The notes beneath the pieces were generated by a model, which was given only the letters and a program-made list of their open reading frames with translations, was not told where the DNA came from and made no database searches. DNA of 64,000 nucleotides, from contig CAZCYQ010000006.1 in NCBI GenBank assembly GCA_964503085.1, forward strand, positions 1-64,000. The letters are read 5' to 3'. Every line of letters starts with the position of its first letter. The first letter of the stretch is position 1. The stretch comes from Bin80 sp964503085 (GTDB taxonomy: Bacteria > Bacteroidota > Rhodothermia > Rhodothermales > Bin80). Shown here piece by piece: positions 52,581-62,202 of the stretch. The position numbers and the translations under genes were made by a program.

Positions 52581-53117
52581 CTATTGCCCGATGATACGTG
52601 TAATGTCAACGCCTAGCTCCTCAAGGACTATGTCCGTGATGTCGAGGCTCTCGTTGGCATATAGAAAAACAAAGTCACCGTTGCGATCAAATACATAGTC
52701 GTATCCCTCACCCTCGGCCACCTCCTGAATAACCGCCAATACTCTCTCCTGGATTGGACGCAGAATTTGTTCTTGCTGATGAAATAGCTGACCTTCTGGT
52801 CCAAAATACTGAATCCGCTTTCGTTCGAGCTCTTCCTCCGCAGCAATGATCTCGTTCTGTCTCTCCTGACGAGATTCCAATGTTAAGAGCAATTCACGCG
52901 CCTGAAACTCCTTGAAATTCTCGTCCAAGGCCCGCGCCATATCAGCAAGCTCCTGCTCCCACTGCTGGGCAAGTCGGTCCACGGACTGCTGCGCAGTGGC
53001 AAACTCTGGATAATTCTGGTAAATCCTGTCCGAATCAATATAGGCAATCTTGTGCTGTGCCAATACAGGGGGGCTCATCCAAATCAAGACCATCCCCAGG
53101 CCAAACAATTTTTTCAT
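52581..53117 (-). CDS. OmpH/Skp-family periplasmic chaperone (first copy)
   Basis: 178 residues. Signal peptide MKKLFGLGMVLIWMSPPVLA. Then HKIAYIDSDRIYQNYPEFATAQQSV and a charged coiled coil (about 50-115). The C-terminal part is VIQEVAEGEGYDYVFDRNGDFVFLYANESLDITD, as in the Bacteroidota OmpH type. Nine bases after bamA, so they form one unit with the second copy. Confidence 0.93.
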   Translation of the reverse strand: MKKLFGLGMVLIWMSPPVLAQHKIAYIDSDRIYQNYPEFATAQQSVDRLAQQWEQELADMARALDENFKEFQARELLLTLESRQERQNEIIAAEEELERKRIQYFGPEGQLFHQQEQILRPIQERVLAVIQEVAEGEGYDYVFDRNGDFVFLYANESLDITDIVLEELGVDITRIIGQ

Positions 53118-53126
53118 CCGAGTATG

Positions 53127-55643
53127 CTAGTTGAATCCTTGTCCGAGCGTAAACTGGAAAAACCATTTGTTGGAGCCATCATGCTCTGACTCCTGACCCC
53201 TGATAGGCGTGAACTGGTCAAAATTGTAACCGTATGCGATCTCAAGCATGCCCAGGATCGGCAGAAACAGACGTGCACCTACACCTGCTGAGCGATAAAA
53301 CTGTCTCGGATTGTAGCTCTCTATCTGATCCCATGTATTTGCCGCATCCATGAAAAGGTATGGTGCAGCCGTTATCTGTGGGGTCTGGATCGCCAACACC
53401 CTGAGTTCCGAAGTGAACTTGTTCAACACGCGGCCACCAACAGCCTCACCATTCCTCCGGGGACCGAGTACTCGGGACGGATAACCACGCATGTAGATTA
53501 TATCTTTCCCAAAATTATTCCGATACCCTTGCACATCAAACGGTGACCCACCGACGATGTAACGTTCAAAAAGGACATCCTCTCCCGTGACCGAGCCGAT
53601 ATAACCAAAGTCCGCCGAAAAACTCGTAGATACCTTCCGCAAAATAGGGATGTTCCAACTCGTGGAAAACCTCCACTTGTGATACTGTATAAAATCCGAA
53701 ATCGGTAACGCCAACTCTGCGGAGAGTAGGAATGTGGATCCCGCTGTCGGGAAGATTGGATGATCTACCGAACTACGTGTGAGTGCCTGACGAATTGTAA
53801 CCTGCTGGCTCTGACCAGACGGAAGCGCATAGGTATAATCCCTGTTGAAATAAAACTGATAACCTAGCGATGTGCTGGCACTGAACTTGTCATCCGGCCA
53901 TTGAAGCCGCTGCTCATAAAAAACGCGCGCTGACGTATTCGTGAAGCCGGTATTGTCATTGGTTCCAATGTTTGAACCATAACCGTAGTAGCCATATCCG
54001 TAGTAGCCACCAAAGTTGCTGGTAAACCGGGAGTGCGATACCTGAAATCCTACCGGGGTTGGCCGCCCCCTCAGCCAAGGCTCCGTGAAGCCGAGTGAAT
54101 AGCTCTGGTACTGTCGACCGCTGGTCTGCAGACTGACCGACAACTGCTGACCATCCCCCGAGGGTAAAGGCCGCCAGGCCCCGCCCTTGAAAATGTCCTG
54201 TGCGCTGAAATTGTTGAAACCGAAACGCAGCATCAGAATCACACCAAACCGCCCGTAGGTGCCGCTGAGCTCCAGTTGATCACTGCCGATCTCCTCGAGA
54301 TTGTACGTAAGGTTAACCTCCTTTTCCTCCTGATCCAGGTCTATAGAGGGACCCGCACCGAGCTTTTCCTGATCAAAGTAATTCAATTGAGACAGCCGCC
54401 TGATCGTTTCCTGCACCATCTCCCGACTGTAGGTCTGACCGGGAATCGTGTAGAGCTCCCGGCGCACAACGTGCTCCTTGGTCTTTTCGTTGCCCGTGAT
54501 TGAAATCTCCCCGAAGCTGAAAATTTCGCCCTCGTAAACGTCATAGTACAGGTCAAGAGAATCTCCCTCTATAACACGAACTTCCGGCTGCACGCGAAAA
54601 AGCATGTATCCCTGATTCATGTAGAGACTGGAAACATCACTACTTGACTTGTTACCATGCAGGTTCTGCTCTAATCGCTCCGAATTATAAACATCACCGG
54701 GTGTTAAACCCAGAGCCCCCGAAAGTACTTCATCGGGATAGACTGTATTACCGTCCCACTCAATACTGCGTATATGGTACTGGGGCCCCTCTTGTACCTC
54801 CAGAGATACCACCAGACCCGGCTTCTCACCCGAGGTGTCAAGCCAGACCAAGTCCCGGACTACCCGGGCATCATAGTATCCCTTAGAGTTGAAATGATTA
54901 ACGACATTAACCTTGTCCTCTTCGTAGAGCATGCGATCGAAGCGTGCTTTACGCCAGAAGAAGATCCCTTTCCTTGCCTTTGTTTTTTTGAGCTTTCGGC
55001 GCACTGTTCGGTCGCTAATATTCTCATTGCCGTTAACCAGAACTTCTCTGATCCTGACCTTCTCACCTATATCAATGTCAAAATCCAGGTTCACTGTATT
55101 CTCGGGGCCGGGCGTTTCGTTCACCGTCACCTCGGCAAGCATATATCCCTTTTCTCCGAAATATTCCTTGATGATCTGCTTCGAACGTTCCAGATCAGCG
55201 GGACGAACACGAGTTCCTTTGAAAAGAGGCACCTCCTCTTCAAGCTTACGGCGATGCTTTTTTTTGATTCCTGAAAAGGTGAATTCTGCCAGTTGTGGTT
55301 CCTCCGTAAGCTGGATCAGCAGAAAAATGCCGGTTCCAGCCCTGCGCTCCTCAACAATTCGCACATCCGAAAACACCCGTAGCTTATAGATACTGCGGAT
55401 GGCCTCTGAGATCGCAGGATCCCCGGGAAGCGTGATCTTCTGCCCCACAACCAATCCACTGCTCCTGAGAGCAAAGTTGCGCATGTTCTCGGTTTCCACG
55501 CCCTCAACCGAGATTCCCAAGATCTCAAATTCATCAGGACCTGCAAAAGAGCGATTGTCCCCCTGCAAGGATTCGGACTGGCCCTGCGCCACCGCTGTGC
55601 ACACGCACAGGACAAGTATCAGCAGTGAGGCAGCAATGCGCAT
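53127..55643 (-). CDS. bamA: Outer-membrane protein assembly factor BamA
   Basis: 838 residues from ATG 55643; a longer frame to 55694 adds 17. Signal peptide ending in CTAVAQ. Five POTRA domains follow (about 35-460), for example ISVEGVETENMRNFALRSSGLVVGQ, IREVLVNGNENISDRTVRRKL, and ISITGNEKTKEHVVRRELYTIPGQ. The barrel (about 480-838) has the conserved lid motif MRGYPSR. A tyrosine- and glycine-rich loop (GGYYGYGYYGYGSN, about 560-575) is unusual. Inserts outer-membrane proteins together with the OmpH chaperones downstream. Confidence 0.95.
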   Translation of the reverse strand: MRIAASLLILVLCVCTAVAQGQSESLQGDNRSFAGPDEFEILGISVEGVETENMRNFALRSSGLVVGQKITLPGDPAISEAIRSIYKLRVFSDVRIVEERRAGTGIFLLIQLTEEPQLAEFTFSGIKKKHRRKLEEEVPLFKGTRVRPADLERSKQIIKEYFGEKGYMLAEVTVNETPGPENTVNLDFDIDIGEKVRIREVLVNGNENISDRTVRRKLKKTKARKGIFFWRKARFDRMLYEEDKVNVVNHFNSKGYYDARVVRDLVWLDTSGEKPGLVVSLEVQEGPQYHIRSIEWDGNTVYPDEVLSGALGLTPGDVYNSERLEQNLHGNKSSSDVSSLYMNQGYMLFRVQPEVRVIEGDSLDLYYDVYEGEIFSFGEISITGNEKTKEHVVRRELYTIPGQTYSREMVQETIRRLSQLNYFDQEKLGAGPSIDLDQEEKEVNLTYNLEEIGSDQLELSGTYGRFGVILMLRFGFNNFSAQDIFKGGAWRPLPSGDGQQLSVSLQTSGRQYQSYSLGFTEPWLRGRPTPVGFQVSHSRFTSNFGGYYGYGYYGYGSNIGTNDNTGFTNTSARVFYEQRLQWPDDKFSASTSLGYQFYFNRDYTYALPSGQSQQVTIRQALTRSSVDHPIFPTAGSTFLLSAELALPISDFIQYHKWRFSTSWNIPILRKVSTSFSADFGYIGSVTGEDVLFERYIVGGSPFDVQGYRNNFGKDIIYMRGYPSRVLGPRRNGEAVGGRVLNKFTSELRVLAIQTPQITAAPYLFMDAANTWDQIESYNPRQFYRSAGVGARLFLPILGMLEIAYGYNFDQFTPIRGQESEHDGSNKWFFQFTLGQGFN

Positions 55644-55814
55644 AGTGGTTTGATGCACTGTGGAGGAGAATGGCGTTGGGCGGTGCAATCTCATGGTACT
55701 GCTCTATTGAGCATGTTGTTTCGGGGAGCTGGTCCAAAAACGGACTTAAGCTAACCGTTATTGCAAAGCCTGTGCCGTGGTCAGGCTAGATACAGGATTT
55801 CTAGCCGAATAATT

Positions 55815-57233
55815 CTATTCTTCTCCGGCCTCAGTCTCTACAACCTCGCAGGTCTGCGGAGTCTCCACGACATCAGCTTCCCCTCTCGAGCTGAATGCAC
55901 GGATAACATCGTTTGTGATCAGAAAAGCCATCAAAACCAACAGCAGGATCATGCCTGCCTGCTGCAAGAACATTCGCACCTTGATCGAGGGTTCCTTGCG
56001 AGCGATCAGTTCATAAAACAGAAAAACCAAATGCCCCCCATCCAGTACCGGGATCGGTAAAATATTAACAATTGCCAGCGTTATAGATAGGACTGCCACA
56101 ATATGCCAGAAGGGACGGGGACCGCTGCTTGCAGCCTGTCCTATCACATTGGCAACCATAACCGGCCCACCCAGGTTCTCCCGGACGCTCTCCTTGCCTG
56201 CAACTATTCGCCATAAACTTGCAGTAATTGTTCGCGTGTTGTCCCACACATCAGACACTCCAATTCTCGCTGAATGCACGGGCCCGAATTCGACCTGCGT
56301 TTGCCCCAATCCAATCCCGATTACATAATCACAATTGACAGTATTCATCACTGGTGTCACTTCAGCTTGATGTTCCACAGAAATCTGCCCATCGTCGCGC
56401 ACCCATGTGATTTCAAGTGACTCTCCGCCCGCATTGCGGATATGATCGGTGAGTTCCGGCCAATAACGGATTGGACTCCCGTTAATCGCCGTTATTTGAT
56501 CTCCAACCTGCAGGCCCGCAGCTTCGGCCGGCATACCCGCCGCAACAGTTCCGAGAGCGCTAGGCCAGGTATATATCCCAAGACCATAGATTCCTCCCGC
56601 TTGCAGTTCCTGGACCCGGGTCATGATGTTTCCCGGGCCATCAAGAGTAATGCGTTGTCCTTCGCGTTCTACTTCAAACGTGAGATCATCCACTAGGAGC
56701 GCCGAAAGTGGAATTAATTCTCCGCCCGGGACATACTCATGCCCCCCTATTGCCAAAAGCCGATCTCCAGTTTGAATGCCAATGTCCAGCGCTGCAACTG
56801 AGCTGTCCATTACGAACACCGAGCCATCCTCGGTATGGGCCACACGGCTGGCACCAAAACTCCATGTCAGGGCAAAAAAGATTACCCCCGCAAGGACCAT
56901 ATTCATGATCACGCCCGCACTGATCACAATCATGCGCTGCCATAACGGCTTGGACCTGAATTCGTCCGGCTGCGGCGCTGTGTCCTTGAAATCCGTGTCC
57001 ATACTCTCGTCAATCATGCCGGCAATCTTGACATAACCTCCAAGTGGCGTTAAGCCGAGGACATATTCAGTTTCACCAAAGCGCTTTTTTAGGATGTTGG
57101 GCGGGAATCCGATGGAAAACCGGTCGACCCGCATACCAAATGCACGCGCTGCCCAGAAATGTCCCAACTCGTGCACAAACACGAGAATCATCAGGGCCGG
57201 AATGAACGTCAGGAGGATCCAGAGTATACTCAC
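55815..57233 (-). CDS. rseP: RseP-type site-2 metalloprotease
   Basis: 472 residues, GTG start at 57233. Zinc motif HELGH in VFVHELGHFWAARAFG at residues about 20-24, then IGFPPNILKKRFGETEYVLGLTPLGGYVKIAGM. A PDZ domain lies at about 220-300 (AAGLQVGDQITAINGSPI). The third metal ligand region reads NILPIPVLDGGHLVFLFYELI. Regulated intramembrane protease that cuts anti-sigma factors and leftover signal peptides. Between dxr and bamA, the usual order. Confidence 0.95.
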   Translation of the reverse strand: MSILWILLTFIPALMILVFVHELGHFWAARAFGMRVDRFSIGFPPNILKKRFGETEYVLGLTPLGGYVKIAGMIDESMDTDFKDTAPQPDEFRSKPLWQRMIVISAGVIMNMVLAGVIFFALTWSFGASRVAHTEDGSVFVMDSSVAALDIGIQTGDRLLAIGGHEYVPGGELIPLSALLVDDLTFEVEREGQRITLDGPGNIMTRVQELQAGGIYGLGIYTWPSALGTVAAGMPAEAAGLQVGDQITAINGSPIRYWPELTDHIRNAGGESLEITWVRDDGQISVEHQAEVTPVMNTVNCDYVIGIGLGQTQVEFGPVHSARIGVSDVWDNTRTITASLWRIVAGKESVRENLGGPVMVANVIGQAASSGPRPFWHIVAVLSITLAIVNILPIPVLDGGHLVFLFYELIARKEPSIKVRMFLQQAGMILLLVLMAFLITNDVIRAFSSRGEADVVETPQTCEVVETEAGEE

Positions 57234-57275
57234 GGGGAAATACTACCTAATATGTTGTTTGGCGTACGGTATACT

Positions 57276-58451
57276 TCACAGAGCAAGGGTGTTCCTTTTG
57301 GATGCCTCAAACACATAATGTCGTGCAGACTGATCAACTTGTAGAATCTCTTCATACGTATTACACGAGGAACCCGAAAGCTTGCCAAGTGCCCCCTCCA
57401 CCATCCGTGGTATGCCCATAAAGCCTAATCGCTCTTTAAGAAAAAGGTCGACTGCGGCCTCGTTGGCTGCATTCAGTATGGCCGGAGCGCTCCCACCGGC
57501 AGCCAGTGCCTCTCGTGCCAAACGCAAACATGGAAATTTATCCAGGTCGGGCGGAGTAAATGTCAGGGATTGTGGGCGCGCCCAATCTACACGCCCCTCC
57601 GGGAGTGGCCATCGATCTGGATAACTGAGTGCATACTGAATAGGTAGTCGCATGTCTGGCAGGCTGAGTTGCGCTTTGAGCGATCCATCCTCAAACAACA
57701 CCATTGCGTGCACAATCGATTGCGGATGCACGACCATCTCAATCTGATCCTCGCGAAGTCCAAACAGCCAGTAGGCTTCAATCACCTCCAAGCCCTTATT
57801 CATCATGGTGGCAGAATCAATCGTCACCTTGGCACCCATGCTCCAGTTGGGGTGCTTGAGTGCCTGCTGAGGCGTAACACTGTCGAGTGCTGTACGATCA
57901 ATTTTGCGGAACGGCCCCCCGGACGCCGTAAGTATGACCTTCTCTACATAGCGTGTACTATCCTCTAAGCACTGAAACACTCCTGCATGCTCACTGTCGA
58001 CCGGTATAATTCTGGCCTTGTGCAACCTGGCTGTCCGCATTGCAAGATCGCCGGCGGCTACCAATGTCTCTTTGTTCGCCAAAGCCAATACCTTTCCAGC
58101 TTCCAGAGCAGCCATGACAGATTTGAGTCCTGCAATTCCCGAAGCAGCACCAAGTACTATATCCGCCTCTGGAAGCGTTGCACAGGCACATACCCCCTCA
58201 CCGCCCTCAAGTACACGAATATCGGTACCCTCAAGTCCACTCCGAAGTGCCTGCGTATACGATCTGTCCGCTATGGCAACTACATCTGGATCAAACATGC
58301 GTGCCTGTTTGATTAGCAGATTTACATTCCGGTTGGCGGCAAGAGCTACCACACGTAACTTATCCGTATGTTTTTGAACAATATCCAAGCACTGCGTACC
58401 TATGGATCCTGTTGCTCCTACAATGCTTATACTGCGCTTGTCTGTATTCAT
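57276..58451 (-). CDS. dxr: 1-Deoxy-D-xylulose 5-phosphate reductoisomerase
   Basis: 391 residues. Second step of the MEP isoprenoid pathway, NADPH and metal dependent. NADPH motif VGATGSIGTQCLDIV, ALANKETLVAAG, the metal-binding IPVDSEHAGVFQCL, TASGGPFR, WSMGAKVTIDSATMMNKGLEVIEAYWLFG. The product supplies prenyl chains, for example for menaquinone. 42 bases before rseP. Confidence 0.96.
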   Translation of the reverse strand: MNTDKRSISIVGATGSIGTQCLDIVQKHTDKLRVVALAANRNVNLLIKQARMFDPDVVAIADRSYTQALRSGLEGTDIRVLEGGEGVCACATLPEADIVLGAASGIAGLKSVMAALEAGKVLALANKETLVAAGDLAMRTARLHKARIIPVDSEHAGVFQCLEDSTRYVEKVILTASGGPFRKIDRTALDSVTPQQALKHPNWSMGAKVTIDSATMMNKGLEVIEAYWLFGLREDQIEMVVHPQSIVHAMVLFEDGSLKAQLSLPDMRLPIQYALSYPDRWPLPEGRVDWARPQSLTFTPPDLDKFPCLRLAREALAAGGSAPAILNAANEAAVDLFLKERLGFMGIPRMVEGALGKLSGSSCNTYEEILQVDQSARHYVFEASKRNTLAL

Positions 58452-58514
58452 TTCTGGTTAGTCCATCCATGTGGATGATCAATCAGAATATAACGTAGTA
58501 TTCTCTGAATCTGT
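58452..58514. promoter_or_regulatory. Divergent promoter region of dxr and the TPR gene
   Basis: Sixty-three bases between divergent starts. The palindrome CATCCA-TG-TGGATG at 58464-58477 could be an operator for either side. The -7 elements are not clear. Confidence 0.35.
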
Positions 58515-60392
58515 ATGATCTCAGTAACCCGAATGCGATTCCTTCCTGTTTGCTGCCTGTGCGTGTTTGTATTTGTCGATCTGGCACTGGCACAACCGCA
58601 ACGTGTTGACCGAACACCCCCTCCTTCAGAGGAAGAGCAACTTGACGGACATGCTGCATCCCGTTATCAACTTGCCCTCGGGTACCTGCGGGGCATGCAG
58701 TTTGAACGCGCCATTGCCATCCTGCGTGATTTGTACGCTGAACAACCCGAACGTAAGATTTTCTTCGATAAGCTCAAAGAAGCTTATGTCGATGTTAAAC
58801 GATATGACGATGCAGTGGCACTTCTAGACGACGCGCTCGCACGCAGCCGTGCGGCGCAGCCGGAACTTGAAGCTGAACGCGCACAACTCTTTTACCTTGG
58901 TGGAGATGAACCTGCGGCAATGGAGGCTTGGACTGCACTCCTGCAATCCGCACCTGACACCGAGGCAGTCTATCGCGTCGTCTATGCCAGTATGATTCAA
59001 ATACGCCTCCTAATTCAAGCGATTGACGTATTAAAGCAGGGCAGAAAGGCTATTGACAATGTGAACATATTTCAGGCAGAGCTTGCATACCTATACAGTC
59101 TTACCGGACAACATGAACTCGCTACACAGGAGTACCTGGACCTTCTGTCTACGAACGAGCGACAGCTAAATTACGTACGCAGTCGACTCGGAAGGGATCT
59201 GGAGCAGGATGGCGCCCTTGAAGATGCCATTCGCATTACGGAAGCGCGTGTCGTATCTGAACCCGATCTACGTCAGCTACGAGACCTCTTGGCGTGGCTC
59301 TACGAGCAGGCGGGGAGTTTCGAGCTAGCTTTTGAGGAAATTATTGCACTTGAAGAAGACGCCGATGCCAGTGGACAGGGAGTCTACCAGTTTGCCCTGC
59401 GTGCAGCAGAGGCTGGTGCCTTTGAGGTTGCCGGCCGGGCATTCCAGTCTGTAATCGAGACATATCCCGAAGTAAACATATCTATTGAGGCACGCCTAGG
59501 TATGGCTGACATGTATCGTCTAAGGGCTGAAATTAATAATAACCTCGAGCAGTACCAGCATGCACTTGAAGCTTATGAGACATTCCTGACGGACTTTCCC
59601 GAACATCCACAGACCCCCGTTGTAATCGCACGAATCGGTGCCTTGCACCAGGATGTTTTTAGAGACCAGGAGGCCGCCGAACGCACTTTGTCCTATTTGG
59701 CCACACGATACACGAATTCCGCCATTGGCCATCAGGCCCGATTTGATTTAGGGCGCTTGGCTGTGACGAAGGGCAACCTGAACGAAGCTGGTGCCATCTT
59801 TGCGCGTCTGGCCGAACAGACGGACGGCGAACTCGCGGCAAAAGCGCGATTTGAAGAGGCCATGACGCATTTTTACGCTGGGAATTTTGCCGAGACAGAA
59901 TCTATCCTGAGTAGCCTTAGAGAAAACACAGACAAAGAGACCGCCAACGATGCCATCGAACTGCGCGTACTGCTCATGGAAGACCCCGGCACCGACTCCA
60001 CAAATAGTGCTCTCACAAGGTACGCACAGGCCCTGCTACTCTTCCGACAACGCAAAGCAGATGCAACCGCCCGTGTCGCCAAGGATTTACTGGCACAATG
60101 GGGACAACATCCAATTGCAGATGATGTCCGGTTTCTGCGCGCCCGGGCCCTCCTGCTTGATGGCCGCCCAGATGAAGCCATGATGGCGTTCGGAGAACTC
60201 CCGCTTATACATCCAGAAAGTCCGCTACTGGACCATAGTCTTTTTTACTATGCTGAAATTCTTGAAACCTTTCAAGGAGATGCTGCAGGTGCACTGCAAG
60301 CATACACCGATCTGCTCACACAATACCCGGGTTCACTCCTGGTCAACAAGGCACGTGAGCGCATTCGGGCGCTTCGCTCGGCAGGTGTATAG
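58515..60392 (+). CDS. Exported tetratricopeptide-repeat protein
   Basis: 625 residues. Signal peptide ending in VDLALAQ. About twelve TPR units fill the chain, for example RYQLALGYLRGMQFERAIAILRDLYAEQP, NIFQAELAYLYSLTGQHELATQEYLDLL and EQYQHALEAYETFLTDFPEHPQTP. The second half resembles the BamD/YbgF-type repeats (TLSYLATRYTNSAIGHQARFDLGRL). It may gather envelope proteins, but no partner is evident. The following exported gene starts inside its last codons. Confidence 0.85.
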   Translation: MISVTRMRFLPVCCLCVFVFVDLALAQPQRVDRTPPPSEEEQLDGHAASRYQLALGYLRGMQFERAIAILRDLYAEQPERKIFFDKLKEAYVDVKRYDDAVALLDDALARSRAAQPELEAERAQLFYLGGDEPAAMEAWTALLQSAPDTEAVYRVVYASMIQIRLLIQAIDVLKQGRKAIDNVNIFQAELAYLYSLTGQHELATQEYLDLLSTNERQLNYVRSRLGRDLEQDGALEDAIRITEARVVSEPDLRQLRDLLAWLYEQAGSFELAFEEIIALEEDADASGQGVYQFALRAAEAGAFEVAGRAFQSVIETYPEVNISIEARLGMADMYRLRAEINNNLEQYQHALEAYETFLTDFPEHPQTPVVIARIGALHQDVFRDQEAAERTLSYLATRYTNSAIGHQARFDLGRLAVTKGNLNEAGAIFARLAEQTDGELAAKARFEEAMTHFYAGNFAETESILSSLRENTDKETANDAIELRVLLMEDPGTDSTNSALTRYAQALLLFRQRKADATARVAKDLLAQWGQHPIADDVRFLRARALLLDGRPDEAMMAFGELPLIHPESPLLDHSLFYYAEILETFQGDAAGALQAYTDLLTQYPGSLLVNKARERIRALRSAGV

Positions 60393-61638
60393 TGTTGCGG
60401 CATTGCTGCTGTTACTTATTTGTCCTGCCGGTGCACAGGATGTTCTCATACCTATGGATGACGGCCAGTCAGATCACCTGAAAGCCTATGGTGCAATATA
60501 CTGGGCGCTCCAGCGCGGCGAACCCGTCGACTGGCTGTTGAACTTTCGCGGTGGTTCTTTTCTGACTGCAGATTTCCCCGGACTGCGTAACGAGCTTGCG
60601 CTTCGCGGGATTGTACACGAAAGCCTTTCCGGGACTGCAACAGCCCGACTTGTTGCCGAAGTGGAAAGCGACCGGGCAAACACTGGCCTCGTGAGACTGG
60701 AAACACCCCCACGCATTGCAGTATATGCCCCGCAACAAACCCTGCCCTGGGATGACGCTGTACTCCTCGCGCTCGAATATGCCGAGGTACCATATGATAT
60801 GGTTTACGATGACGACGTCCTTGGCGGTGCACTGTCTGCTTACGATTGGTTGCATCTTCACCACGAAGATTTTACCGGACAGTACGGCAAGTTCTATCAA
60901 TATCGGAATATGCCCTGGTACATCGAACAGCAGCGCGATGCCGAATTAGCCGCTCATCGCCATGGACACCGAAAGGTGAGTCACCTGAAGCTATCGGTTG
61001 CGCAAACCATCAAACAGTACGTTTCCGAGGGCGGTTTTTTGTTCGCCATGTGCTCCGGTACTGATACCTATGATATTGCCTTGGCTGCACACTCAACCGA
61101 TATCGTTCCATCTGAGTACGACGGGGATCCCATTAACCCCGATGCAATCGGGGAGCTGGATTATTCGGCCGCCCTCGCATTTGAGGGCTTCCGTCCAAGT
61201 TTCAACGCTGCTGAATATGAACATTCCGATATTGATGCTGGGCCACCTCCGCAGCAGTTCCAGAATCCGTTACTGGACTATTTTACATTGTTTGAGTTTA
61301 GCGCCAAATGGGATCCGGTACCCTCAATGTTAACACAGAACCATGTCGGAACAGTGAAAGGGTTCGTCGGACAAACTACCGCGTTCAAAAAGCATCTCAT
61401 TAAACCGAATGTGGTCGTGCTCGCCGAAGTACCGCAGCGCAATGAGGTCAAATACCTGCATGGATCCTACGGTCAGGGTACCTTCACCTACTATGCCGGC
61501 CACGATCCCGAGGACTATCAACACTATGTGGGAGATCCTCCAACTGATCTGAGCCTGCATCAAAACTCGCCTGGCTATCGTCTTATCCTGAATAATATCC
61601 TATTCCCGGCAGCCCGCAAGAAAAAACAGAAGACCTGA
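60355..61638 (+). CDS. Exported protein of unknown function, often auto-named asparagine synthetase B
   Basis: 427 residues from GTG 60355, which gives a good signal peptide (SAFGRFARQVYSVAALLLLLICPAGA) and overlaps the TPR gene by 38 bases; other starts are ATG 60250 and GTG 60385. The mature part starts with QDVLIPMDDGQSDHLKAYGAIYWALQRGEPVDWLLNFRGGSFL. Other conserved-looking parts are DDDVLGGALSAYDWLHLHHEDFTGQ, FLFAMCSGTDTYDIALA and GSYGQGTFTYYAGHDPED. I recall such proteins annotated as asparagine synthetase B in Bacteroidota, but there is no glutaminase N-terminal Cys and no SGGxDS PP-loop, so that name is not supported. Confidence 0.8.
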   Translation: MSAFGRFARQVYSVAALLLLLICPAGAQDVLIPMDDGQSDHLKAYGAIYWALQRGEPVDWLLNFRGGSFLTADFPGLRNELALRGIVHESLSGTATARLVAEVESDRANTGLVRLETPPRIAVYAPQQTLPWDDAVLLALEYAEVPYDMVYDDDVLGGALSAYDWLHLHHEDFTGQYGKFYQYRNMPWYIEQQRDAELAAHRHGHRKVSHLKLSVAQTIKQYVSEGGFLFAMCSGTDTYDIALAAHSTDIVPSEYDGDPINPDAIGELDYSAALAFEGFRPSFNAAEYEHSDIDAGPPPQQFQNPLLDYFTLFEFSAKWDPVPSMLTQNHVGTVKGFVGQTTAFKKHLIKPNVVVLAEVPQRNEVKYLHGSYGQGTFTYYAGHDPEDYQHYVGDPPTDLSLHQNSPGYRLILNNILFPAARKKKQKT

Positions 61639-61643
61639 CGGTC

Positions 61644-62180
61644 ATGTCCCCCCCACAAACCCCACGTGCATCGCGCTGTGTGATGTCCGAAATCGTTCTG
61701 CCAAACGATACCAATGCCCATGGCACCATGTTTGGCGGACGGCTGCTTTCGCTGATGGACAAGTGTGCCGCTATCTGCGCGATGCGTCATGCGGGGCTGG
61801 TATGCGTAACCGTGGCGATCGACTCAGTGGAGTTTAGTTCTCCGCTCTTTCTGGGCGAGGTCGTGATTATTGAGGGCTGGGTGAACCGGACGTTCAACAC
61901 GTCCCTTGAGGTTGAAATTTCTGTAGAGTCCGAAAACCTGGATCGAAAGGATCGGCGCGAATGCAATCATGCATACTTTACTTTCGTAGCACTCGACGAT
62001 GAAGGCCGCCCAACCGCAGTGCCACCAATATATCCAGAAACAAAACTTGAGAAAGAACGCTACGAAAAAGCAGCCATGCGTCGCGAACTTCGCCTGCACC
62101 TGAAGGGACGCATTACCCTTGCAAACACCGTGTACCTGAAGGACGATCTTATTGCAACGATTTCGGGAAAAGATCTCTAG
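61644..62180 (+). CDS. Acyl-CoA thioesterase (hot-dog fold)
   Basis: 178 residues. The motif NDTNAHGTMFGGRLLSLMDKCAAICAMRHAG is typical of YciA/ACOT-type thioesterases, with the catalytic Asp in LMDK; then VTVAIDSVEFSSPLFLGEVVIIEGWVNR. The C-terminus has an additional helix. Hydrolyses acyl-CoA; substrate unknown. It is far from the men genes, so it need not be the DHNA-CoA thioesterase that the menaquinone locus lacks. Confidence 0.9.
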   Translation: MSPPQTPRASRCVMSEIVLPNDTNAHGTMFGGRLLSLMDKCAAICAMRHAGLVCVTVAIDSVEFSSPLFLGEVVIIEGWVNRTFNTSLEVEISVESENLDRKDRRECNHAYFTFVALDDEGRPTAVPPIYPETKLEKERYEKAAMRRELRLHLKGRITLANTVYLKDDLIATISGKDL

Positions 62181-62202
62181 CCAAAACACGAACGCCTAAT
62201 TG

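Noticed and set aside
60355..61638. Asparagine synthetase B
   Set aside because: No N-terminal Cys glutaminase and no SGGxDS PP-loop; the protein has a signal peptide.
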